NCBI GenBank assembly: GCA_900539375.1
Contig: UQBY01000012.1
Location: forward strand, 25,948-89,947
Source of the DNA: an uncultured Clostridium sp.
Lineage (GTDB): Bacteria; Bacillota; Clostridia; Clostridiales; Clostridiaceae
Direction of reading: 5' to 3'
DNA length: 64,000 nucleotides
Part shown: positions 15,656 through 23,652 of the stretch, in pieces
Position numbering within the stretch: the stretch's first letter is position 1
How the letters are laid out: the number at the start of each line of letters is the position of its first letter
Notes under the pieces: model-generated
Database searches by the model: none
The model's input: the letters and a program-made list of their open reading frames with translations, nothing else
What the model was told of the DNA's origin: nothing
Position numbers and translations under genes: made by a program

Positions 15656-16066
15656 ATGGAAGAAAAATTTATAGAAAAAGCATTAGAAAATCATATGAAA
15701 GGTTTTAATTGTGCTCAAGCTGTAGCCTGTGCTTATAGTGAAGTAGTTGGAATGGATGAAAATACAATTTTTAAAATGGCTGAAGGTTTTGGACTTGGAA
15801 TGGGTGGAATGCAATGTACATGTGGTGCTTTATCAGGTGCTATTATGTTAGCTGGTTTAAAAGAAAGTAGTGGAGATGTTAATAATCCAACAACTAAGGC
15901 TAGTACATATAAGTTATCTAAGGAAATAGTTGAAGAATTTAGAGAAAAAAACACTTCTGTTATATGTAGAGAATTAAAAGGTGTTGATACAAATGTTGTT
16001 CTTCGCTCATGTGATGGTTGTATAGAAGATGCTGCACGAATAGCTTATAATGTGTTATTTAAGTAA
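15656..16066 (+). CDS. C_GCAxxG_C_C family redox-type protein
   Basis: A 136-residue member of the C_GCAxxG_C_C family, small proteins found mostly in anaerobes, probably redox- or metal-active. The defining residues are visible: Cys in FNCAQAVACAY near 21, the glycine-rich GFGLGMGGMQCTCGALSGA (near 43-61) and the C-terminal Cys pair in LRSCDGCIEDAA. AGGAGAGGAT precedes the ATG. It stands alone between a palindromic site and a structured terminator. Exact role is not established for the family. Confidence 0.85.
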   Translation: MEEKFIEKALENHMKGFNCAQAVACAYSEVVGMDENTIFKMAEGFGLGMGGMQCTCGALSGAIMLAGLKESSGDVNNPTTKASTYKLSKEIVEEFREKNTSVICRELKGVDTNVVLRSCDGCIEDAARIAYNVLFK

Positions 16067-16093
16067 AAGTATATATTAAAAATTTTAAATTGT

Positions 16094-16183
16094 AATTAGG
16101 AGTTATTTTTCAAAGAATTTCAATCACAATATATAATGTATATTGTGTGAATATTTGCTGATGCGATGGCTCCTTTTTTTATA
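16094..16183 (+). terminator. Long structured terminator-like element
   Basis: A basal stem GGAGTTATT/GATGGCTCC (with G-U pairs) encloses a perfect hairpin CACAATATA/TATATTGTG near 16125-16147 and is followed by seven T. It may terminate the preceding gene or be a small RNA; the 90-nt size is large for a simple terminator. Confidence 0.5.
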
Positions 16184-16191
16184 TATACAAA

Positions 16192-16245
16192 TTGACATAA
16201 AAATAAATTAGGTAGTATAATACCTATATAGGTAATATATTACTT
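16192..16245 (+). promoter_or_regulatory. Promoter with two palindromic MarR-type operators
   Basis: TTGACA (16192-16197), 18-bp spacer, TATAAT (16216-16221). TAGGTA/TACCTA (16209-16226) straddles the -10 box and GTAATATATTAC (16232-16243), a perfect 12-bp palindrome, follows. Placement fits autorepression by the MarR protein encoded just downstream. Confidence 0.65.
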
Positions 16246-16261
16246 AACCAAGGAGGATATT

Positions 16262-16705
16262 ATGTACGATTTTGAAAATATGGACAAACGTTTAATTGCT
16301 TATGTTAATATTTTTATTTTAGCTAATAGGCTTCAAGCAATAATGGATAAAGGCTTAGAAGAAATTACAGCAAAACAGTGGCTTGCACTCACCATGATTG
16401 ATGCCTTTGAAGAAGCTCCAACTTTAAAAGAAATGGCAAACTTAGCTGGAGTTACTCATCAAAATATGAAGCAAATTGTTAATAAGCTTGAAGAAAAGGG
16501 TTTTGTAGAAATTGTGCAAGATGAAAATGATAGAAGAGCTATAAGGATTAAGAAAACTGAAAAAGCTATTAAAGTTAGAGATAGAGACACTAAAAGAAAT
16601 TGGAATTTTGTATTTGATATGTTTTCCTGTCTTGATGAAGAAGAAATGAAAGGTTTTCATAAGGCACAAGAGAAACTATGTAACAAGTTACTTACAATGG
16701 AATAA
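16262..16705 (+). CDS. MarR-family transcriptional regulator
   Basis: A 147-residue dimeric winged-helix regulator. N-terminal dimer helix (LIAYVNIFILANRLQ), then TAKQWLALTMID, recognition helix in LAGVTHQNMKQIVNKLEEKG and the wing VQDENDRRAIRIKKT with the family's DxRxxxxxLT-like pattern. It is followed by a flavodoxin-like gene 27 nt downstream, probably cotranscribed, and preceded by palindromes it likely binds. The inducer is unknown; such pairs often answer to oxidants or phenolic compounds. Confidence 0.88.
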   Translation: MYDFENMDKRLIAYVNIFILANRLQAIMDKGLEEITAKQWLALTMIDAFEEAPTLKEMANLAGVTHQNMKQIVNKLEEKGFVEIVQDENDRRAIRIKKTEKAIKVRDRDTKRNWNFVFDMFSCLDEEEMKGFHKAQEKLCNKLLTME

Positions 16706-16732
16706 AAAATTAAAAATAAAGAGGTAAATAAT

Positions 16733-17257
16733 ATGAAAACAGTTGTAATTTATAAATCAAAATCAGGGTATACAAAAAAATATGCAGAATATATTGCAGA
16801 AGAGCTTAAGTGTGATATAAAAGAAAATAAAAACTTAAAATTAAGTGATATTCAAGATTATGATACCATAATTTATGGTGGTGGATTATATGCCACAATG
16901 ATAAATGGAATAGATTTAATAAAGAAGAATTTTCAAGAGTTAAAAGGCAAAAATATAATTGTTTATGCAACAGGCTCTAATCCAGGAAGAGCTGAGGAAA
17001 TGAATAAAGTTTGGGAAGCTACATTTACTGAAGAACAAAGAAATGTTATTCATAAGTTTTATTTAAGAGGTGGATTTGATTATTCAAAGCTTAGTTTTGG
17101 AAATAAAATCTTAATGTCAATGTTAAAAAAGAAACTTCAAAGTCAAAAAAATCCAACAGAAGATGAAAAAGATTTATTAAAAGCATATGATGAGCCTATA
17201 GATTTTACAAATAAGGATAATATTAAAGGAATTTTAGAATGTATAAATTCTTTATAA
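16733..17257 (+). CDS. Flavodoxin-domain protein
   Basis: A 174-residue cytoplasmic flavoprotein related to the flavodoxin/menaquinone-dependent protoporphyrinogen oxidase group. The FMN phosphate loop is YKSKSGYTKKYA at residues 7-18, the second loop GGGLYATMING near 49-59, and VYATGSNPGR near 79 lines the flavin. No electron-transfer partner is adjacent. It is the second gene of the MarR operon, so it is probably induced with it. A broken membrane-protein gene follows. Confidence 0.83.
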   Translation: MKTVVIYKSKSGYTKKYAEYIAEELKCDIKENKNLKLSDIQDYDTIIYGGGLYATMINGIDLIKKNFQELKGKNIIVYATGSNPGRAEEMNKVWEATFTEEQRNVIHKFYLRGGFDYSKLSFGNKILMSMLKKKLQSQKNPTEDEKDLLKAYDEPIDFTNKDNIKGILECINSL

Positions 17258-17276
17258 AATATAGGAGAGGTTAGAA

Positions 17277-17691
17277 ATGAAGGACATAAAAATATTTTAT
17301 CATTTATAACTTCAATATTTGCTATTATTTCTTCAAGTATAGGGATATTTTATTCAAATTGTGGAAGTAGATTTTTTGTTAAAAATATTTATGGAGAACA
17401 AATTGGGTTGTATGGTGATGGAATTTATGCTTACAATTCAATATTATTGGAATATATACTACTGAACTTATACTTGTCTTGGATTTAGCAATTATATTTC
17501 TAACAACAATTACTATTGGAATACTATTATGGAAGAAAATCAATATTATTTACAGCTCTTACTTGTGTAGGATTATGTGTAATATTTCAAATACAAAAAT
17601 AGGTCAATTATTAGGTTTAGTTACTTCCTTTATTATTTTAGGAAGTATTACTTTGATATTAAATATAAAACTATTAAAGTATATTGTTTAA
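17277..17691 (+). pseudogene. Frameshifted membrane protein gene
   Basis: After GGAGAGG and ATG 17277 the frame stops after ten codons, but shifting phase at about 17282 gives HKNILSFITSIFAIISSSIG, then FVKNIYGEQIGLYGDGIYAY. Near 17445 the phase changes again to YTTELILVLDLAIIFLTTIT, a transmembrane segment, and a third change near 17535 gives RKSILFTALTCVGLCVIF before the final stops. At least two, probably three, indels are required. The reconstructed protein has four hydrophobic stretches; family not recognised. It follows the MarR-flavodoxin pair and may once have belonged to that operon. Confidence 0.65.
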
Positions 17692-17798
17692 AAGACAAAT
17701 ATAAATTTTAATAAATTGCTACATTTCATACTTTTATATTTTATGTTATATATGTTAAAATTATATTGTGTATAAATAAAAATATGGAGGAAATGGTA

Positions 17799-19778
17799 TT
17801 GGATAATTTAGAAAATAGAGAATTTATTACAACAAAGAAATCAGGTAAGTATTGGCGTGAAATTTTTGAATCAAAGGAATTTGAGGAAAAGTATTGCTAT
17901 GAAGGTAATGACTTAGGAGCAAACTATAGTAAAGATGAAACTTTATTTAAAGTATGGGCTCCAACTGCTGAGGATGTAGTTTTAAATATATATAAAGATG
18001 GAAATAAAAGTACAGTAAAAGAAAGTTTTCAAATGGAATATGACAAAAAAGGTGTATGGAGTGTAAAGGTTGAAGGTGATTTACATAAAACATATTATAC
18101 TTATACTATAAATGCTGATGGAAATGTTAATGAAACCGGTGATGTTTATGCAAAAGCTTGTGGAGTAAATAGTTTACGTAGTATGGTAGTAGACTTATCA
18201 AGAACAAATCCAGAAGGATGGGAAGAGGATAAGCATGTTGTTTACCCATTAGATGAAACTGAAATATGGGAAATTCACATTGGAGATTTTTCAAATGATA
18301 TAAATTCAGGAGTAAAGGAAGAATATAGAGGAAAATATCTTGCTTTCACTGAAGAAAATACTACTTTAAAAAATGATAATGTTCATCCTACATGTTTAAG
18401 TTATTTAAAGGATTTAGGAATTACTCATGTTCATCTTTTACCTTCTTTTGATTATGGTTCTGTAGATGAAAGTAAAAATGAAGGCTTTAATTGGGGATAT
18501 GACCCAGTAAATTATAATGTTCCAGAAGGTTCTTATTCAACTGACCCATTTAATGGAGAAGTAAGAATTATGGAATTTAAAAAGATGGTTCAAGCCCTTC
18601 ACAAGGCAGGACTTTCAGTAGTTATGGATGTTGTTTATAATCACACTTATTCATTAGATTCAAACTTTAATAAAACAGTTCCTTATTATTACTATAGAGA
18701 AGAGGAAGATGGAACTTACTGCAATGGTTCAGCCTGTGGAAATGATACTGCAAGTGAAAGAAAAATGTATCAAAAATATATGATAGATTCAGTATTATAT
18801 TGGATGAATGAATATCATGTTGATGGATTTAGATTTGACTTAATGGGACTACATGATACAGAAACTATGAACTTAATAAGAGAAGCAATAAATAAATCTG
18901 AAAATGGAAAAGATATTATAATATATGGAGAACCATGGTCAGCTGGTCCAAGTAACTTTAAAAATGGATATAAGCCAGCAACCAAAGATGCAATAAGAGA
19001 GTTAAATGATGGAATTTCTATATTTAATGATGATACAAGAGATGCAGCAAAAGGAAAATTTAATGAATTAGAGTCACCTGGGTTTGTAAATGGTGGAGTA
19101 GGTTTTGAAGAAAGAATAAAGAGAGCTTTCTTAGGATTAATTGATGCTTCATATAAAGAACAACCAAAACAACCAAATCAAATAATAAATTATGTATCAG
19201 CTCATGATAATAGTACATTTTGGGATAAATTAGTAGATTCAGTTAAGAAAAACAAGGATTATTTAACTAAGGATTATGAATTACTTTCAATGAATAAACT
19301 AGGAGCAGCCTTTGTTCAATTATCTTATGGAATACCATTTATGCAAGCTGGAGAAGAAGCAGGAAGAACAAAACTTGGAGAAGATAATAGCTATAATCTT
19401 TCAAGAGAACTTAATAAGCTTGACTGGAGCAGAATGTATGAGTTTGAAGATTTAATGAATTACTACAAAGGACTTATAGCTTTAAGAAAGGAATTAAGAA
19501 ATTTCTATGATTTAAGTAAGTATTCTTTAGAAAACATAAGCTTTATAGAAAACTTACCAGAACAAGTTATTGGATGTAAAATAAAAGCAGGTACAAAGGG
19601 AAATTGGAGTGAAATAATAATTATTTTCAATGCTTCAAAAAATGATGTTAAAGTTAACATTGATGGAGAATGGGACCTATTAGTTAATAAAAATTGTGCA
19701 AATATAGAAACTAAAGAATTAGTAAAAGAATTTGTAGTAACAGAAGCTATAAGTGCTACTGTTATTGGAAGGAAATAG
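17799..19778 (+). CDS. pulA: Type I pullulanase (GH13), cytoplasmic
   Basis: Debranching enzyme cutting alpha-1,6 links in glycogen- or starch-derived dextrins. An N-terminal CBM48-like domain (FKVWAPTAEDVVLNIY) precedes the GH13 barrel. Conserved regions: VVMDVVYNHTY, DGFRFDLMG (nucleophile Asp), IIYGEPW (acid/base Glu) and NYVSAHDN. The pullulanase YNWGYDP-type motif appears as NWGYDPVNYNVPEGSY. There is no signal peptide, so it acts inside the cell. Start is TTG 17799, which has GGAGG 8 nt upstream; an upstream GTG at 17766 and ATGs at 17784/17793 do not fit the ribosome site. About 659 residues. Confidence 0.9.
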   Translation: MDNLENREFITTKKSGKYWREIFESKEFEEKYCYEGNDLGANYSKDETLFKVWAPTAEDVVLNIYKDGNKSTVKESFQMEYDKKGVWSVKVEGDLHKTYYTYTINADGNVNETGDVYAKACGVNSLRSMVVDLSRTNPEGWEEDKHVVYPLDETEIWEIHIGDFSNDINSGVKEEYRGKYLAFTEENTTLKNDNVHPTCLSYLKDLGITHVHLLPSFDYGSVDESKNEGFNWGYDPVNYNVPEGSYSTDPFNGEVRIMEFKKMVQALHKAGLSVVMDVVYNHTYSLDSNFNKTVPYYYYREEEDGTYCNGSACGNDTASERKMYQKYMIDSVLYWMNEYHVDGFRFDLMGLHDTETMNLIREAINKSENGKDIIIYGEPWSAGPSNFKNGYKPATKDAIRELNDGISIFNDDTRDAAKGKFNELESPGFVNGGVGFEERIKRAFLGLIDASYKEQPKQPNQIINYVSAHDNSTFWDKLVDSVKKNKDYLTKDYELLSMNKLGAAFVQLSYGIPFMQAGEEAGRTKLGEDNSYNLSRELNKLDWSRMYEFEDLMNYYKGLIALRKELRNFYDLSKYSLENISFIENLPEQVIGCKIKAGTKGNWSEIIIIFNASKNDVKVNIDGEWDLLVNKNCANIETKELVKEFVVTEAISATVIGRK

Positions 19779-19810
19779 TTAAAAACATTAGATAGAAGTA
19801 GGGATTTATT

Positions 19811-20686
19811 ATGACTATTCGTCATTTAAAAATATTTATTGCAGTAGCTGAACAAGGTGGCATGAGAAGGGCATCTGAGGTATTATATATTTCTCAGCCT
19901 TCTATAAGTCAGGCAATTATGGAACTTGAAAAACATTATAATGTAAGACTTTTTGAACGTCTTTCAAAAAAGTTATATATTACAGAGGATGGAAAGCATT
20001 TATTATCCTATGCAAAACATTTAGTAAAATCCTTTGATGATTTAGAATCTATGATGTTAGAGAGAGGAAAAAATAAAAAAATATATATAGGGGCAAGTGT
20101 TTCAGTTGGCACTTGTCTTTTAGATGATATTTTAGAAAATTTAGCAAAAGAGGATTCTAATATAGAAGTGTTTGTTACAATAAATAATACTTCAAAAATA
20201 GAGGAACTTATATTAAATAATGAACTTGATATAGCCTTAGTAGAAGGAGAAGTTGAAAGTGCAGATATAATTCAAAAGTCTGTATGTGAAGATGAAGTAG
20301 TAGCAGTTGTTGGGAAAAGAAATAAGTTATACAATTTTGAAAGTATAACCTATGATAAACTTCAAGGAGAAGACTATATAAGTCGTGAAGATGGCAGTAA
20401 TGATAGAAATCAGTTAGAACAACTTTTATTAAATAAAGGTGTAGTTTTAAATAAAAAATGGACTTGTACTAATACAGAAGCAATTAAAAATACTGTTATA
20501 AGAGGAAATGGAATAGCCTTATTATCTAAGATGATTGTAAAAGAAGAGGTGGAAAAGGGATTATTAAAAATATTATCATTAAGAAATATAAAAATAAAAA
20601 GAGAAATAAAGCTTATTTATCATAAAAATAAGTATATATCAGAAACTATAAATAAATTTATAGATGTATGTATTAATGAAAAATAA
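19811..20686 (+). CDS. LysR-family transcriptional regulator
   Basis: A 291-residue LTTR. Residues 1-60 form the winged helix (MTIRHLKIFIAVAEQGGMRR, then YISQPSISQAIMELE); the rest is a two-lobed ligand-binding domain (IYIGASVSVGTCLLDD, NELDIALVEGE). It is oriented with the pullulanase (33-nt gap) and convergent with the chromate transporter genes. LTTRs usually control a divergent neighbour, which is absent here, so the target is unclear. Ligand unknown. Confidence 0.88.
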   Translation: MTIRHLKIFIAVAEQGGMRRASEVLYISQPSISQAIMELEKHYNVRLFERLSKKLYITEDGKHLLSYAKHLVKSFDDLESMMLERGKNKKIYIGASVSVGTCLLDDILENLAKEDSNIEVFVTINNTSKIEELILNNELDIALVEGEVESADIIQKSVCEDEVVAVVGKRNKLYNFESITYDKLQGEDYISREDGSNDRNQLEQLLLNKGVVLNKKWTCTNTEAIKNTVIRGNGIALLSKMIVKEEVEKGLLKILSLRNIKIKREIKLIYHKNKYISETINKFIDVCINEK

Positions 20687-20727
20687 ACTTATTTCTTAAA
20701 TTATTAAGCTTAAAAGTTATTTATACC

Positions 20728-21312
20728 TTAGCAAATTAAAAAATCTTTCATTATATATATAATTGTACCTAATATTCCAGTTCCAAATATAATTAATAGA
20801 ATACTTATTTTTTCTTTATATTTTCTTAGTAAGAATAATGAAATTATAAATAGTCCAAATTCAATTATATGAAAATCTTTAAATTGAAATGAAGAAAAAT
20901 CAGCTTGAAAAAGAGCAAGCATTAATATAGAAACTCCAGCAGAGCCAATTAATGCTACAACAGCTGGCCTTAGGGAATTTAAAACTGTTTTTACTCCTTT
21001 TAAAGTATTATATTTGTAATAAAAATGTGCAAGGGTTAGGCAGATTATAAATGATGGAATAATACATCCTAAAGTACATATAATTGCTCCAAAAAAACCA
21101 GCAAGTTTTATACCAACAAAAGTAGAGGAGTTAATTGAAATTGGTCCTGGAGTCATTTCTGCAATGGTAATAAGGTCTGAAAATTCTTCTAAAGACATAA
21201 GTCTATATATGTTAACAATCTGTTCTTGAATTAAAGGTATAGCAGCATATCCGCCCCCTACACTAAATAATCCAATTTGAATAAAAGCAAAAAATAATTT
21301 AAAAAGTAACAT
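20728..21312 (-). CDS. Chromate transporter-family protein, subunit B
   Basis: A 194-residue membrane protein with a single CHR domain. The family signature GGGYAAIPLIQEQIV is near residues 20-34, followed by AEMTPGPISINSSTFVG and five to six hydrophobic segments. Short CHR proteins occur as tandem pairs that together replace the 400-residue ChrA. Its ATG follows the partner's stop immediately (TAAATG), so synthesis is coupled. Substrate may be chromate/sulfate or another oxyanion; not shown by sequence. Confidence 0.85.
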   Translation of the reverse strand: MLLFKLFFAFIQIGLFSVGGGYAAIPLIQEQIVNIYRLMSLEEFSDLITIAEMTPGPISINSSTFVGIKLAGFFGAIICTLGCIIPSFIICLTLAHFYYKYNTLKGVKTVLNSLRPAVVALIGSAGVSILMLALFQADFSSFQFKDFHIIEFGLFIISLFLLRKYKEKISILLIIFGTGILGTIIYIMKDFLIC

Positions 21313-21891
21313 TTATACAGCACCTTCCTTTTCTTTAAAATAGTCTATAAAAACCTTTAAAAATCCTATTAAAAGACATATAAGTATTATAATTATTGCA
21401 CTTACACCTAAGAAGCATCTAGAAATAAATGCTATTATCATCATAGCTATATAAATGATATTTTTAGTTTTTAATAGATTTTTAGCAAGGTCAATAGTTA
21501 CATCAATAATTACAGCTGCAACTCCAGCTCTCATTACTTTAAGGGCAATAGAGATATATTTGTTTTCACAAAATTCAGTATAAAATATGGATATTATAGA
21601 AATTATAATCATAGGAGGAATTATTGTTCCTAAAATTGCAACTAAAGAGCCTAAAATTCCACACATTCTATATCCAATAATAATTGAAGCATTTACTGGC
21701 AAAGGGCCAGGAGCAGATTGAGTTATTGCAGTAATATCAAGCATTTCATCTTCTTTAAACCACTTAAGCTCTTCAACAAACTTTTTCTTCATAAGAGATA
21801 CTATCACAAATCCTCCACCAAAAGTACAACTACTTAATATAAACATAGCTTTAAATAATTGCCATAAAATTTCTGATTTTTTTTCTTTCAT
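21313..21891 (-). CDS. Chromate transporter-family protein, subunit A
   Basis: First gene of the pair, 192 residues, with the same CHR motifs: FGGGFVIVSLMKKKFVEE near 24-41 and ITQSAPGPLPVNASIIIGYR near 53. Five to six hydrophobic segments. It likely forms a heterodimer with the following gene product. Its promoter region faces that of the AAA/DUF4143 gene across 269 bases (21892-22160) in which I see only promoter-like sequence. Confidence 0.86.
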   Translation of the reverse strand: MKEKKSEILWQLFKAMFILSSCTFGGGFVIVSLMKKKFVEELKWFKEDEMLDITAITQSAPGPLPVNASIIIGYRMCGILGSLVAILGTIIPPMIIISIISIFYTEFCENKYISIALKVMRAGVAAVIIDVTIDLAKNLLKTKNIIYIAMMIIAFISRCFLGVSAIIIILICLLIGFLKVFIDYFKEKEGAV

Positions 21892-22098
21892 ATGAACAAA
21901 ACCTCACTTTCAAATAAATAATAACATTTTTTTTATCATATTAAAAATACATTAAAATTATAAAAATGATAGGTAAAATAAATGAAAAGAACCTTTTATT
22001 TAACAAATTCTTAAATAAAAATTAATAGAAGTGTGTGGTTTGATTTCTATACTTAATAAGTATTTGTTTAGAAAAAAGTATTAAGGAAATAATATAAA

Positions 22099-22127
22099 TT
22101 GAAAAAAGTGTGTATGAATATTATAAT
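22099..22127 (+). promoter_or_regulatory. Promoter of the AAA/DUF4143 gene
   Basis: TTGAAA (22099-22104), 17-bp spacer, TATAAT (22122-22127); GAGAGG precedes the ATG at 22161. Confidence 0.6.
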
Positions 22128-22160
22128 TAGTTTATGAAAAGTGTAGAGAGGTAACAAAAA

Positions 22161-23453
22161 ATGAAACGAAAAATAATGAACTGGTTATTGCAATGGAAAG
22201 AAAGCTTCAAAAGAAAGCCACTAATTCTTCAAGGTGCTAGACAGGTAGGAAAGACATATTCTGTTTTAACATTTGGAAAAAAATATTATGATTCAGTAGC
22301 TTATTTCAATTTTGAAAACAATAAAGAACTAATAAAAATATTTGATAGAGATTTAGATCCAGAAAGAATAGTAAGGGAACTTTCAATTAATTGTGGAAAG
22401 AGTATTTTTAAGGAAAAGACCTTAATATTTTTTGATGAAATTCAAGCTTGTGAAAGAGCATTAACATCATTAAAATATTTTAATGAACAATGTAATGAAT
22501 ATCATATAATTGCAGCTGGAAGTCTTCTTGGAGTAGCCATAAATAGAGAACAGTATTCTTTTCCAGTAGGAAAAGTTGATATAAAAACTTTATATCCATT
22601 AGATTTTGAAGAGTTTCTTATGGCAATGAAGGAAGGAGAACTTATTAATCTTATAAAAGAATCTTTTAGTAATAATATAGAATTATCAATGCACAATAAA
22701 GCTATGGACCTTTATAGAATATATTTAGTGGTAGGTGGAATGCCAGCTGTAGTTCAAGAATATATAGAAAAAAGAGATTTTGATTTTGTTCTTGCTACTC
22801 AAAAAAATATAAATGATTCATATATAGCTGATATGGCAAAATATGCTACTCCTTATGAAACTACTAGAATAATGGCAGCTTTTAATAGTATTCCAGCACA
22901 ACTAGCAAAAGAAAATAAAAAATTTCAATATAAAGTAATAAAATCAGGAGCAAGAGCACATGAATACGAGACTCCTGTAGAATGGCTAAAATCTTCAGGA
23001 GTAATATTAAAGTGTATAAAATGTAATGAAGGAAAACTTCCACTATCTGCATATAGTGATTTTAACTCTTTTAAAATATATATGACAGATACAGGTTTGC
23101 TTTGTTCAAAATTTGGCATACCTGCAAATGCAGTTATATCTGAAAGTATAATATTTAATGATTTTAAAGGAGCATTAACTGAAAATTATGTATGCTTTGC
23201 ACTAAATGCAAATGAGCATATTCCTTATTATTGGGAGTCTAAGGGTTGCGCAGAGGTAGATTTTATTATTCAAGATAAGGAAGGAAATATAATTCCTATA
23301 GAAGTAAAGGCAGCAGAGCATGTAAGAGCAAAAAGTCTTAAACAATATATAAAAAAATATAATCCACCCTATGCAATAAGAGTATCAGCTAAAAATTTTG
23401 GATTTGAAAATGGCATAAAATCAGTACCACTTTATGCAACATTTTTAATATAA
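22161..23453 (+). CDS. AAA ATPase with DUF4143 domain
   Basis: A 430-residue protein of a family abundant in Clostridia and archaea whose function is not established. N-terminal AAA_14 domain: Walker A QGARQVGKTYS near 26-36, Walker B LIFFDEIQACE near 92-102, sensor-like IIAAGSLLGVAI. DUF4143 fills the C-terminal half, ending with a PD-(D/E)xK-like nuclease-fold core (EVDFIIQDKEGNIIPIEVKA) near 370-390. The Asp...Glu-x-Lys spacing could bind metal. Single-gene transcript with its own promoter and terminator. Confidence 0.85.
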   Translation: MKRKIMNWLLQWKESFKRKPLILQGARQVGKTYSVLTFGKKYYDSVAYFNFENNKELIKIFDRDLDPERIVRELSINCGKSIFKEKTLIFFDEIQACERALTSLKYFNEQCNEYHIIAAGSLLGVAINREQYSFPVGKVDIKTLYPLDFEEFLMAMKEGELINLIKESFSNNIELSMHNKAMDLYRIYLVVGGMPAVVQEYIEKRDFDFVLATQKNINDSYIADMAKYATPYETTRIMAAFNSIPAQLAKENKKFQYKVIKSGARAHEYETPVEWLKSSGVILKCIKCNEGKLPLSAYSDFNSFKIYMTDTGLLCSKFGIPANAVISESIIFNDFKGALTENYVCFALNANEHIPYYWESKGCAEVDFIIQDKEGNIIPIEVKAAEHVRAKSLKQYIKKYNPPYAIRVSAKNFGFENGIKSVPLYATFLI

Positions 23454-23522
23454 GAAGAAAAAATGTTATTATCTCTTAATTTAATATTAAATATATTAGC
23501 TTAAATAACTGTAAGGTATTGT

Positions 23523-23571
23523 ATAAGCATAGTTTATTACTATTTTCTTAGTAATGACTATGCTTATTTTA
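23523..23571 (+). terminator. Terminator after the AAA/DUF4143 gene
   Basis: ATAAGCATAGT (23523-23533) pairs with ACTATGCTTAT (23557-23567); an inner TTAC/GTAA extension and a short T run follow. Confidence 0.8.
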
Positions 23572-23652
23572 ATTTATAGGTTAAATATTATTTAAGGATT
23601 ATTTAATATTTATTTTGATATTATTAATTCATAGATAAAAGGAGGAGATTTT

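Noticed and set aside
20687..20727. Possible terminator between the LysR and chromate transporter genes
   Set aside because: Only short imperfect AT pairing (around AAGCTT); not strong enough to list.
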